Below, piece by piece: positions 16,228-23,997 of a stretch of DNA of 64,000 nt (its first letter is position 1; every line of letters begins with the position of its first letter). A program made the position numbers and the translations under genes. Location: NCBI GenBank assembly GCA_024693325.1, contig JAILLA010000108.1:107794-171793 (forward strand), written 5' to 3'. The notes below the pieces were generated by a model. It was given only the letters and a program-made list of their open reading frames with translations, ran no database searches and was not told where the DNA came from. Source of the DNA: Solobacterium sp. (GTDB lineage: Bacteria; Bacillota_I; Bacilli_A; Erysipelotrichales; Erysipelotrichaceae).

Positions 16228-16805
16228 CAGTCTTCAAATTCGATCTTACCGTCATCCGACATGGATTTGACGCGGGCAAGTACTTCTACCTTATATCCCA
16301 TGTCTTTTAATGTTCTCTCACCGGGCTGATAGATTTTGGCAACAACAGCGCCGCAGCCTACTACCTCTGCGCCGGCCTGCTCACAGATGCTGATAAGAGC
16401 TTTCATTGCTTCTCCATTTGCCAGGAAATCATCCAGGATCAGTACACGGTCACCTTCGTGCAGATAGGTTTTTGCGACATGAACGGTATAATCAGCATTT
16501 CTTGTATAAGAATGTTCTTTTGCCTGATATACATCCGCCGACATGTTTGAAGCGGCTGTTTTCTTCGCAAAGACGATCGGCAGATATCCAAAACTCCTGG
16601 AAGTAGACATTGCGATCGCAATGCCGCTCGCTTCGATCGTCATGATACGGGTCGGTGCAGTATCCTTGAATAATCTGTAGAACTCATCTCCGATCTGATC
16701 CATCAGCCTGACATCGATCTGGTGATTCAGAAAATTATCGATCTTCAGTACATCTCCCGGCAGAATTCTGCCATCCTGTATGATTTTTTCTTCCAGCAGT
16801 TTCAT
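16227..16805 (-). CDS. xpt: Xanthine phosphoribosyltransferase
   Basis: 192 residues. It converts xanthine and PRPP to XMP, a purine salvage reaction. The start MKLLEEKIIQDGRILPGDVLKID and the PRPP loop VLILDDFLANGEAM are typical of Gram-positive Xpt. The start at 16805 follows AGGAGG by 6 bases; the reading frame continues upstream but without a ribosome site. Many Firmicutes control xpt with a guanine riboswitch; I looked for the conserved purine-aptamer loops in the upstream 200 bases and do not see them, so control here must differ. Confidence 0.95.
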   Translation of the reverse strand: MKLLEEKIIQDGRILPGDVLKIDNFLNHQIDVRLMDQIGDEFYRLFKDTAPTRIMTIEASGIAIAMSTSRSFGYLPIVFAKKTAASNMSADVYQAKEHSYTRNADYTVHVAKTYLHEGDRVLILDDFLANGEAMKALISICEQAGAEVVGCGAVVAKIYQPGERTLKDMGYKVEVLARVKSMSDDGKIEFED

Positions 16806-16898
16806 TGTTGGCCTCCTGTAATGCCTGTATACTAGCATAAAATCAGTTGTTGTGTTCGTATAAAACAGATAATCTTTGGGCTGATTTTGGAGGAACTC

Positions 16899-16958
16899 AT
16901 GAAGAATACTGCAGAATGGATCGTTTTGAGACCAGGACTGCAGGCTGTTTTTGAATAA
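16899..16958 (+). CDS. Possible 19-residue small ORF
   Basis: In the 247-base gap between the divergent xpt and lipoprotein genes an ATG at 16899 has GGAGG six bases upstream and opens a 19-codon frame ending in TAA (MKNTAEWIVLRPGLQAVFE). No similarity is recognisable. It could be a leader peptide or chance; the good ribosome site is its only support. Confidence 0.2.
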   Translation: MKNTAEWIVLRPGLQAVFE

Positions 16959-16999
16959 AACTCAAATAACAAACACGGATTGTTTCAGAAAAGTTCACA

Positions 17000-17028
17000 T
17001 TGACCGGGTATTCTGATACCTGTAAACA
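17000..17028 (+). promoter_or_regulatory. Promoter of the beta-helix lipoprotein gene
   Basis: TTGACC (17000-17005) and TAAACA (17023-17028) are 17 bases apart. A small inverted repeat GGTAT/ATACC (17007-17020) lies in the spacer. Confidence 0.45.
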
Positions 17029-17047
17029 GAAACACGTTTACAGGAGG
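17020..17047 (+). promoter_or_regulatory. Inverted repeat running into the ribosome site
   Basis: CTGTAAAC (17020-17027) and GTTTACAG (17036-17043) form perfect 8-bp arms. The right arm overlaps the first bases of the AGGAGG at 17042-17047. As DNA it could be an operator beside the -10 element; as RNA, if transcription starts upstream, it could hide the ribosome site. Confidence 0.35.
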
Positions 17048-17052
17048 ACACC

Positions 17053-18351
17053 ATGAAAAAAAGAAATATAGAAAAACTGTTCGCTGGGATAGCAGTCGTT
17101 CTGATGGCAGGATGTTCATCAGCTGCTGCACCGGCGGAAGAACAGATATCGCTGAAAACTGTTGAAACAGCAGCGGCAGAAACAGCTGAGACTGCAGTTC
17201 CTTCACAGGAAAGCAGTCAGTCAGCCAATACATCGATCGATGTTTCAGTATCAGGCATGATGTCGGCAGATGACATTTTCACAGATCGTGATCTTCAGCA
17301 GACAGCAGACCTGACATCTGCGGTAAACTATACGGTTTCTGACAACTCGGATATTACCATTACCGCAGAGGGCGTGTATGTGATCACAGGGACTGCAGAA
17401 AACTGCACGGTCATTGTTGATGCAGGATCTGAGGACAAGGTCCAGATCGTGCTGGATGCAGTCAGTATTACCAATACGGACAGTCCTGCGATCTATGTGA
17501 AGTCTGCGGATAAGGTGTTTATAACAACCACTGATACTGCCAGCACTCTGAAGGTGACCGGCCCATTTGCGGCAGACGGCACGACCAATACGGATGCAGT
17601 CATCTTTTCAAAAGATGATGTTGTCATCAATGGAACAGGTACATTAAACATCTCTTCCACAGGCAACGGGATCACATCCAAGGATGACCTGAAGATCACA
17701 GGCGGTACATTGAACATAACATGTACGGATGATGCGTTGGAAGCGAATGATTCTGTGGCTGTTGCCGGAGGCAGTATTACGATCACAACTGATAAAGACG
17801 GGATCCACTGTGAAAATGATGAGGATGATACTGTCGGTTATGTTTATATCTGCGGCGGTACACTGGATATCACAAGCGTTGATGACGGGATCCACGGCAC
17901 AACGATCGTACAGATCGATGGCGGTACGATCTCAGTGAACGGACATGAAGGCATTGAAGGGACATATATCCAGATCAATGACGGAACGATCACTGTCAAT
18001 GCATCAGATGACGGGATCAATGCGGCTGCAAAGTCAGCCTCCTACACACCTACAGCAGAGATCAACGGCGGAGACCTGACCATTCGGATGGGCAGCGGAG
18101 ACACTGATGCGATCGATTCCAATGGAAATCTCTATATTACAGGCGGCAGTATCAGCATTACCGCTCAGTCTCCGTTTGATTATGACGGTACCGGAAAGAT
18201 GACCGGCGGAACAGTGATCGTTAACGGAACACAGATCACAGCACTGACCAACTCCATGATGGGAGGAGGAATGCAGGGCGGCTTCGGAGGCCAGCAGGGT
18301 GGATTCGGAGGTCCTCAGGGCGGCTTCGGAGGTCATAAAGGCGGTCACTGA
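17053..18351 (+). CDS. Secreted beta-helix lipoprotein, carbohydrate-binding type (DUF4353-like)
   Basis: 432 residues. The N-terminus is a lipoprotein signal: basic start, hydrophobic run, and lipobox LMAGC at residues about 19-23. Ala/Glu/Ser-rich linker follows to residue 80. Residues 90-400 hold many short repeats of the type GGTLNITCTDDALEAND and DDGIHG, a right-handed parallel beta-helix like the Cthe_2159-type carbohydrate-binding domain; the regular Asp pairs suggest bound calcium. The last 30 residues are Gly/Gln/Phe repeats (GGFGG). It should sit on the outer face of the membrane and could bind polysaccharide. It has its own promoter and terminator. Confidence 0.8.
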   Translation: MKKRNIEKLFAGIAVVLMAGCSSAAAPAEEQISLKTVETAAAETAETAVPSQESSQSANTSIDVSVSGMMSADDIFTDRDLQQTADLTSAVNYTVSDNSDITITAEGVYVITGTAENCTVIVDAGSEDKVQIVLDAVSITNTDSPAIYVKSADKVFITTTDTASTLKVTGPFAADGTTNTDAVIFSKDDVVINGTGTLNISSTGNGITSKDDLKITGGTLNITCTDDALEANDSVAVAGGSITITTDKDGIHCENDEDDTVGYVYICGGTLDITSVDDGIHGTTIVQIDGGTISVNGHEGIEGTYIQINDGTITVNASDDGINAAAKSASYTPTAEINGGDLTIRMGSGDTDAIDSNGNLYITGGSISITAQSPFDYDGTGKMTGGTVIVNGTQITALTNSMMGGGMQGGFGGQQGGFGGPQGGFGGHKGGH

Positions 18352-18365
18352 TTTATTGAATGCAG

Positions 18366-18393
18366 AACCGGGTCAGAATTGGCCCGGTTTTTT
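18366..18393 (+). terminator. Intrinsic terminator of the lipoprotein gene
   Basis: AACCGGGTC (18366-18374) pairs with GGCCCGGTT (18381-18389), followed by six T. Confidence 0.85.
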
Positions 18394-18396
18394 CTC

Positions 18397-18445
18397 TTAA
18401 CAGAATCTTAACAGGCTTGGCATGAATGTTAACACTGTCTTAATA
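18397..18445 (+). promoter_or_regulatory. Promoter with four in-phase TTAACA repeats
   Basis: TTAACA occurs at 18397-18402, 18408-18413 and 18429-18434, and TTAATA at 18440-18445. Offsets are 11, 21 and 11 bases, so all lie on one face of the helix. TTGGCA (18417-18422) and TTAATA (18440-18445) give a promoter with 17-base spacing. Direct repeats of this kind with an 11-base step are the normal targets of OmpR/PhoB-type response regulators; the KdpE-like regulator encoded in this operon is the obvious candidate (inference). Confidence 0.6.
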
Positions 18446-18495
18446 CGCCGGGTGATATACATAGATTATCAGAAGCGGCGGAGGTTTATCATAAT

Positions 18496-19146
18496 ATGAA
18501 ATCAGTATTGGTGATCGGGATGGGACGCTTCGGCAGGCATGCGGCCCATAAACTGTATGATCTTGGTCATGATGTGATGGCAGTGGATATTAAAGAATCA
18601 TCGATCAATGATGTGATTTCCTATGTGACATACGCACAGATCGGTGACAGTACGGACAGCAGGTTTCTGGGAAAGCTTGGCGTCAGGGATTTTGATATGT
18701 GCATCGTGGCGATCGGTGATGATTTTCAGAGTTCCCTTGAAACGACCAGTCTGCTGAAAGAACTCGGCGCCCGTTTTGTGGTGGCCAGAGCCTGCCGTGA
18801 TGTACATGCGAAGTTCCTTAAGAGGAACGGGGCGGATGAAGTTGTTTATCCCGAAGCGCAGCTGGGAGAATGGATCGCGCTCAGATTCGGGACAGAACAT
18901 ATCCTGAATTTTTTCGAGATCGATCAGGATACAGCGTTGTTTGAAGTACAGGTACCTAAAGCATGGGTCGGAAAAACACTCGGTCAGCTGGATGTCAGAA
19001 AAAAATACAGTGTTAATATCGTCGGCATTAAAGGAAACGGCAAGACAAATATCATGCTGACGCCTGATACAAGGTTCACTTCTGATACGTCCTTGCTTGT
19101 AGCAGGGGCCTATAAGGACGTTCAGAAGATGTTTAGCCGCAGATGA
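18496..19146 (+). CDS. TrkA/KtrA-type potassium channel regulatory subunit
   Basis: 216 residues. The N-terminal RCK domain starts VLVIGMGRFGRHAAHKLYDLG, a nucleotide-binding Rossmann loop, and contains VVARACRDVHAKFLKRNGADEVVYPE; the C-terminal RCK domain is about residues 138-214. Such subunits form a ring on the cytoplasmic face of a Ktr/Trk potassium transporter and gate it with ATP/NAD(H) or c-di-AMP. The partner membrane subunit is not in this window. It is the first gene of an operon with a small membrane protein and a KdpDE-like two-component system. GGAGG lies 9 bases before the ATG. Confidence 0.9.
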   Translation: MKSVLVIGMGRFGRHAAHKLYDLGHDVMAVDIKESSINDVISYVTYAQIGDSTDSRFLGKLGVRDFDMCIVAIGDDFQSSLETTSLLKELGARFVVARACRDVHAKFLKRNGADEVVYPEAQLGEWIALRFGTEHILNFFEIDQDTALFEVQVPKAWVGKTLGQLDVRKKYSVNIVGIKGNGKTNIMLTPDTRFTSDTSLLVAGAYKDVQKMFSRR

Positions 19147-19162
19147 ATGTTTCAGGTATGCT

Positions 19163-19375
19163 ATGATATCTTTAGAATTTGTGATCGTGGTTGGTACTGT
19201 GATGATGATGGGCCTCACATTATTCGGTGCCAATAAGCTGAGCAGCTATCTGATCGATCTGCAGCTTCATCGTGTAAAGGAAAAAACCGGATCTGAAGAA
19301 GATCAGCGTTTATCTTTGCTTGAAAAGGATGCTGAACATGAGCAACGGCGTAGCGGAAAAAAAGTATCAGGATGA
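19163..19375 (+). CDS. Small single-span membrane protein
   Basis: 70 residues: one hydrophobic helix at residues 3-25, then a charged tail rich in Glu, Lys and Arg, probably cytoplasmic and helical. It sits between trkA and the kdpD-like gene and overlaps the latter by 38 bases, so translation is coupled. I do not recognise a family. Its place suggests an accessory of the potassium system or of the sensor, but that is only context. Confidence 0.6.
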   Translation: MISLEFVIVVGTVMMMGLTLFGANKLSSYLIDLQLHRVKEKTGSEEDQRLSLLEKDAEHEQRRSGKKVSG

Positions 19376-21203
19376 GCATATACTTGTATGCCTGTCATCT
19401 TCGCCTTCCAATGCGAAGGTGATTTTATATGCCGCACAGATGAAGGCATCTCTTGATGCCAGACTGACAGCGGTATATGTCCAGTCTCCTTCACCATATT
19501 ACGGAACTTCCAGCCAGGACGCAGAGCGACTGAAGCAGAATACTGATCTTGCCCGTGCGAACGGTGCTGATGTGAAATATATCAAAGGTGATGATATTGC
19601 ATATCAGATCAGCCAGTTTGCTGAGGCGAATGGCATCACCAGGATCGTGATCGGACGCAGTATGCACAGAAGCGGTAAGTGGCTGAAGCGTTCCCTGCTG
19701 GATCAGATCCTGAGATATGTATCGGATATCGCCATTGATATCATTCCTGATAAGGATATGAAGACATACAGCCTGAACCGTCTTGGCGGACTGTTCGGCT
19801 TTTCATGGATGGACCTTCTGAAGTCACTTGCTGTATTTGCGGCAGTGACGCTGATCGGGGAAGTCTTTTATCTGAGTCATTTTTCGGAAGCGAATATCAT
19901 AATGGTATTCATTCTTGGCGCTGTTGTCCTGTCGCTTGTGACAGAGTATCAGATCTACAGCCTGATCAGTTCCACTGCCAGTGTCGTGCTGTACAATTTC
20001 CTGTTTACCGAGCCGCGGTTTACGCTGTTTGTATATGAGACCGGTTATCCTTTTACATTCCTGGTCATGTTTCTGGTTTCATTTATTACCAGTACACTGG
20101 CTGTCCGGCTGAAATATTCAGCGAAACAGTCGGCTGAAACGGTCAACCGTACGATGATCCTTCTGGATACCAACAAAATGCTGGATCTTGCGGCGACTGA
20201 GGATGAGATCATCAATACCACATTGACCCAGATCCGGAAACTGCTGAAACGCGAAGTCCTGTATACAAAGGAAAAACAGGAAATGGAACAGAAGTATCTG
20301 AATCTTCCTGTACATATCAACAGAATGGATATCGGGTACTTCAGCGTGGATATCGAGGACAGGCCTTTGGATACAGATGAAATGAACATTGCCCAGTCGA
20401 TCGTTTCTGAATGCTCGCTCGCATTGACAAATATGTTCAACAGACATGCAAGGGAACAGGCAGAATCCGCTGCACAGAATGAAAAGTACCGGGCGAACCT
20501 GCTGCGAACGATCTCGCATGATCTGAGAACACCGCTCACAGGTATATACGGTAATGCAAGCAATCTGCTGAGCAACGGGGATCAGATCGATCCGGGCATC
20601 AGAAATGAGATGTATCAGGATATGTTTGATGATTCCAGCTGGCTGATCGGTCTTGTCGAGAATCTGCTTTCCGTTTCGAGAATGAACCAGGAAGAGGTCC
20701 GCCTTCAGATCCAGATCGAAGAGATCGGCGATATCATTGATGAGGCATTAAGACATATCAACCGCCTGAAAGACAGGCACAGCATCATATTCCACAGAAC
20801 TGATCCGGTATTTGTAATGGTTGATGGGAAACTGATCGTTCAGGTGATCATCAATATCGTAAATAACGCGATCAAATATACGCAGGAAAATTCACGTATC
20901 GAGATCAGTTATGAACAGGCAGGCGAAATGCTTCTGGTGCATATCGCTGATAACGGACCCGGTGTTCCGGATGATCAGAAGGAAAAGATCTTTGACATTT
21001 TCTACAGCGGTGGAAATGAAGTCTCAGACAGATCCAGAAGCAGCGGCCTTGGTCTGTATTTGTGCAGGTCGATCATCGATGCGCATCAAGGAGAAATATA
21101 CGTAACGGACAACGATCCGCAGGGGGCAGTGTTCACATTTACACTTCCGGTGAATGAGGTGAATATCAATGAAACAGATCCAGATATTGACAATAGAAGA
21201 TGA
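19338..21203 (+). CDS. KdpD-like sensor histidine kinase lacking the N-terminal KdpD domain
   Basis: 621 residues. Order: universal-stress-like domain (about 10-135, with ILVCLSSSPSNAKVILYAAQMKA and IVIGRSMHRSG), four-helix DUF4118 membrane domain (about 155-255), GAF-like linker, HisKA dimer domain with phosphorylated His about 394 in ISHDLRTPLTG, and HATPase domain with NNAIKY, DNGPGVPDD and GLGLYLCRSII. The P-loop domain that opens full-length KdpD is missing, as in some other Firmicutes. It probably senses potassium or turgor. The ATG at 19338 has AAGGA 8 bases upstream; the frame is open upstream from a TTG. It overlaps the regulator gene by 35 bases. Confidence 0.9.
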   Translation: MSNGVAEKKYQDEHILVCLSSSPSNAKVILYAAQMKASLDARLTAVYVQSPSPYYGTSSQDAERLKQNTDLARANGADVKYIKGDDIAYQISQFAEANGITRIVIGRSMHRSGKWLKRSLLDQILRYVSDIAIDIIPDKDMKTYSLNRLGGLFGFSWMDLLKSLAVFAAVTLIGEVFYLSHFSEANIIMVFILGAVVLSLVTEYQIYSLISSTASVVLYNFLFTEPRFTLFVYETGYPFTFLVMFLVSFITSTLAVRLKYSAKQSAETVNRTMILLDTNKMLDLAATEDEIINTTLTQIRKLLKREVLYTKEKQEMEQKYLNLPVHINRMDIGYFSVDIEDRPLDTDEMNIAQSIVSECSLALTNMFNRHAREQAESAAQNEKYRANLLRTISHDLRTPLTGIYGNASNLLSNGDQIDPGIRNEMYQDMFDDSSWLIGLVENLLSVSRMNQEEVRLQIQIEEIGDIIDEALRHINRLKDRHSIIFHRTDPVFVMVDGKLIVQVIINIVNNAIKYTQENSRIEISYEQAGEMLLVHIADNGPGVPDDQKEKIFDIFYSGGNEVSDRSRSSGLGLYLCRSIIDAHQGEIYVTDNDPQGAVFTFTLPVNEVNINETDPDIDNRR

Positions 21204-21867
21204 TAACTCGGTCAGAAACCTGATTTCTGCAACATTATCCATGCATGAGTACAATGTGATCACGGCAGCCAACGGGGCTTCCGGGATCATGCTGGCAACT
21301 TCGCATCATCCTGATATAATCCTGCTTGACCTGGGGCTCCCTGATATGGACGGGATTGAAGTGATCGGGCGGATCCGGACATGGTCGCAGGTACCCATCA
21401 TTGTTCTGAGTGCGCGCAGTGAAACTGCAGACAAGATCGAAGCGCTGGATGCCGGTGCGGACGATTATCTGACCAAGCCGTTCTCTGTAGAAGAGCTGAT
21501 GGCAAGGATCAGGGCAGCTCAGAGGAGATCGGTGCTGGTGAAAAAAGAGTATCCTGAGAATCCTGAGTTTGTGAACGGAAAACTGAGGATCAATTATGCG
21601 GCGGGATTGGCATATCTGAATCAGAATGAGCTGAAACTGACACCGATCGAATATAAGCTTCTCTGTCTGCTGGCTGTTAATGTCGGCAAAGTACTGACAA
21701 GAAACTATATCATCAAAGAGATATGGGGAAGCGTATCGGAAAATGATTCCGGTTCTCTGAGAGTATTCATTACGTCATTGCGGAAAAAACTGGAAACAGA
21801 TGATGATGATGAACCGGGAATGATCCAGACTCATGTCGGTATCGGTTATCAGATGATACGTCTCTGA
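21169..21867 (+). CDS. KdpE-like OmpR-family response regulator
   Basis: 232 residues. The receiver domain has the acidic pair in TIEDDNSV, the phosphorylated Asp at about 54 in IILLDLGLPDMDG, Ser/Thr in VLSARSE and Lys in TKPFS. The C-terminal winged helix contains LTPIEYKLLCLLAVNVGKVLTR and SLRVFITSLRKKLE. It is the partner of the preceding kinase. A kdpFABC operon is not in the window; the TTAACA repeats before trkA suggest that this operon regulates itself. The start overlaps the kinase gene, with GAGGTG about 8 bases upstream. Confidence 0.93.
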   Translation: MKQIQILTIEDDNSVRNLISATLSMHEYNVITAANGASGIMLATSHHPDIILLDLGLPDMDGIEVIGRIRTWSQVPIIVLSARSETADKIEALDAGADDYLTKPFSVEELMARIRAAQRRSVLVKKEYPENPEFVNGKLRINYAAGLAYLNQNELKLTPIEYKLLCLLAVNVGKVLTRNYIIKEIWGSVSENDSGSLRVFITSLRKKLETDDDDEPGMIQTHVGIGYQMIRL

Positions 21868-21882
21868 TAACATCAGAAACAT

Positions 21883-21935
21883 CAGTGCTGTTGATCCGGA
21901 CATGTGTGATCATGTTGGAAAAACAGCACTGTTTT
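21883..21935 (+). terminator. Intrinsic terminator of the trkA-kdpDE operon
   Basis: CAGTGCTGTT (21883-21892) pairs with AACAGCACTG (21922-21931), followed by TTTTC. The loop is 29 bases and contains a smaller CATG-rich hairpin. Confidence 0.75.
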
Positions 21936-22045
21936 CATAAATATTCATACAGGAACCGGATTTACCCTGAGAATGGCTGTGGTATTCATGACGCAGCGTA
22001 TTCAAATCTGTATAATGTAGTTCAAAGAAAGGGAATTTAAGTATT

Positions 22046-23386
22046 ATGAAGTTTGATAAAGATCTGTTTATTAAGCACTTGCAGAGTATGGTACAGATCC
22101 CGACCGTTTCCAGCAGTGACCCGGAGAAGACACGTGTTGAGGAGTTCAAAAAGCTGCATGCATATCTGGAAGAGGCATATCCGCTTGTTCATCGTACATT
22201 AAAGCGTGAAGTGATCGGCAAATGCGCACTGCTGTATACATGGAAGGGCACCGGTAAGTCTGAACAGCTTCCCCTGCTGATGACAGCACATCAGGACGTT
22301 GTTCCTGAAGGAGATCATTCCATGTGGAAGTATCCTCCTTTTTCGGGACATCTTGATGAAGACGGAGTTCTTCATGGCAGAGGGACGACGGATTCCAAGT
22401 GCAATATCCAGGCATACCTGGATGCTTTGGAACTGCTGATCGCGGATGGGTTCGTACCTGATTATGATCTTTATCTTGCGTTTGGATATAATGAGGAGAT
22501 CATGGGCGGTCCGGGTGCTGCCGGCCAGATCCTGCATGATGAACTGAAAAGCAGGGGAGTAGAACTCGGTATTGCGATCGATGAATGCGGCGGTGTTTCC
22601 CGCCGGGAAGACGGCACTTATATCGCGACGATCTTTGTTTCCGAAAAAGGCTATGCTGATCATGAATTCTATGTAGATGATAAAGGCGGTCATTCTGCAT
22701 ATCCGCCTGTGCATAACGCACTCGGCAAACTCGGAAAGGCTGTTTATGATCTGGAGTGCAGCCGTATGGAACCGCATCTGTGTGAGCCTGTCATCCGTCA
22801 GATGAAGGCTTCCGCACCGTTTATAGAGGGAGACTTCAAACCTTACTATGAAGATCCGGAAGGTAATGAAGAAACATTGAAAAAACTGGCTGAGACAGAG
22901 AAATCAATCAACCAGATGATGAGAACGACTACAACACCGACGATGGCAAAGGGCAGCGATCAGGCAAATATTCTGCCGGAACATGCGTCGGTGATCACCA
23001 ACAGCCGTATCCTGCCGGGCGAAACACTTGAACAACTGGAGCAGCATTTCCGTGAAGTTATGCCTGAGGAAGTGAATTTCCGTCTGATCAAAGGTCATAA
23101 CCCGCCTGCGGTATCGTCATCTGACAGTTATGGATATCATCTGCTTCAGGAGATCATGGAAGAGAAATATCCTGGCATTACGTTCATTCCTTCCATGATG
23201 GCAGGCGGAACGGATTCCAGATATTACTGCGATCTGTCTCCCACACGCAGTGTCTACAGGTTTACAGGTATTTTCGAAAGCGGACGTTCGGGAGGGGCGC
23301 ACTCTGTCAATGAACACATTGATACAGAGATTCTCTGTGATAACGTGGAATTCTATGTAAATCTGTTCAGCAGATACGGGAAATAA
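22046..23386 (+). CDS. M20 family metallopeptidase (carboxypeptidase/dipeptidase)
   Basis: 446 residues. Metal ligands and catalytic residues of the M20 family are in order: His and Asp in LMTAHQDVVPEG, Asp in GRGTTDSKCN, the Glu pair in GYNEEIMGGPGA, Asp in AIDECGG, and the C-terminal His in SGGAHSVNEHI. A central dimerisation lid (about 205-330) contains the His of KGGHSAYPP. The closest recognisable group is that of PM20D1/Cps1-like carboxypeptidases. It would cleave peptides or N-acyl amino acids in the cytosol; no signal peptide is present. It has its own terminator. Confidence 0.9.
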   Translation: MKFDKDLFIKHLQSMVQIPTVSSSDPEKTRVEEFKKLHAYLEEAYPLVHRTLKREVIGKCALLYTWKGTGKSEQLPLLMTAHQDVVPEGDHSMWKYPPFSGHLDEDGVLHGRGTTDSKCNIQAYLDALELLIADGFVPDYDLYLAFGYNEEIMGGPGAAGQILHDELKSRGVELGIAIDECGGVSRREDGTYIATIFVSEKGYADHEFYVDDKGGHSAYPPVHNALGKLGKAVYDLECSRMEPHLCEPVIRQMKASAPFIEGDFKPYYEDPEGNEETLKKLAETEKSINQMMRTTTTPTMAKGSDQANILPEHASVITNSRILPGETLEQLEQHFREVMPEEVNFRLIKGHNPPAVSSSDSYGYHLLQEIMEEKYPGITFIPSMMAGGTDSRYYCDLSPTRSVYRFTGIFESGRSGGAHSVNEHIDTEILCDNVEFYVNLFSRYGK

Positions 23387-23400
23387 CAATTCAGCATATG

Positions 23401-23428
23401 AAAACAGAGCATGGCAGCTCTGTTTTTT
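23401..23428. terminator. Bidirectional terminator
   Basis: AAAACAGAGC pairs with GCTCTGTTTT around a 6-base loop (23401-23426), with T runs on both strands. It separates the M20 gene from the convergent nitroreductase gene. Confidence 0.8.
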
Positions 23429-23457
23429 ATATGGGTATTCAGCTGTATGATTCGGAA

Positions 23458-23982
23458 TCAGTCAATATGAAATACACGGTTCTGCCTGCGCGGGGCTGCT
23501 GAAGGAAGTTCATAATCGGCATATCCCAGGATGCAGTTGCCGATCCCTTCATATTCTTCTTCGATGCCCAGACGCTTCAGGAGCGCTTTGCCTTCTTCGT
23601 CTTCAAAGGTTTCCCTTGCTCTGTGGATCCAGCAGGAGTCTACGCCAAGGGCATGTGCGGCAAGCATCAGGTTGCCCATAACAAGGCTTCCGTCATATAC
23701 TTTGGCACCGCTTGCTTTCGGGGCAAGTACGACAAGGACTGCGGGTGCATTGTAGAAAGGATCAGGTCGTTTTTTTGCATCGTATTTTGCGTTCAGTCTG
23801 CTGAGCAGATCACGTGTTTCTTTATCCGTCACAGCCAGAATGATCGGTGCCTGTGTTCCGTTTGCGCTTGCGGCATACAGACCGGCTTCAATGATCTGAT
23901 CGATCAGGGCAGGATCGACAGGATCGGATCTGTATTTTTTACAGGAACGTCGGCTAATGATGTTTTGCAGTACAGTATTCAT
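23458..23982 (-). CDS. Nitroreductase family protein
   Basis: 174 residues. The start IISRRSCKKYRSDPVD is the FMN-binding RRSxRxY-type motif of nitroreductases; YAASANGTQAP and GNLMLAAHALGVDSCWIHRARE follow as expected. It is an FMN oxidoreductase using NAD(P)H on nitro compounds, quinones or flavins, or an unknown natural substrate. It begins 15 bases after the stop of the MATE gene and is co-transcribed with it, which suggests that it may modify a compound that the pump exports, although such pairing can be chance. Confidence 0.92.
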   Translation of the reverse strand: MNTVLQNIISRRSCKKYRSDPVDPALIDQIIEAGLYAASANGTQAPIILAVTDKETRDLLSRLNAKYDAKKRPDPFYNAPAVLVVLAPKASGAKVYDGSLVMGNLMLAAHALGVDSCWIHRARETFEDEEGKALLKRLGIEEEYEGIGNCILGYADYELPSAAPRRQNRVFHID

Positions 23983-23997
23983 GGTTCAGCACTCCTT

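Noticed and set aside
16806..17000. Guanine/xanthine riboswitch upstream of xpt
   Set aside because: The minus-strand leader lacks the conserved purine-aptamer junction and loop sequences; no TATAAT/GTCTCTAC-like pattern was found.
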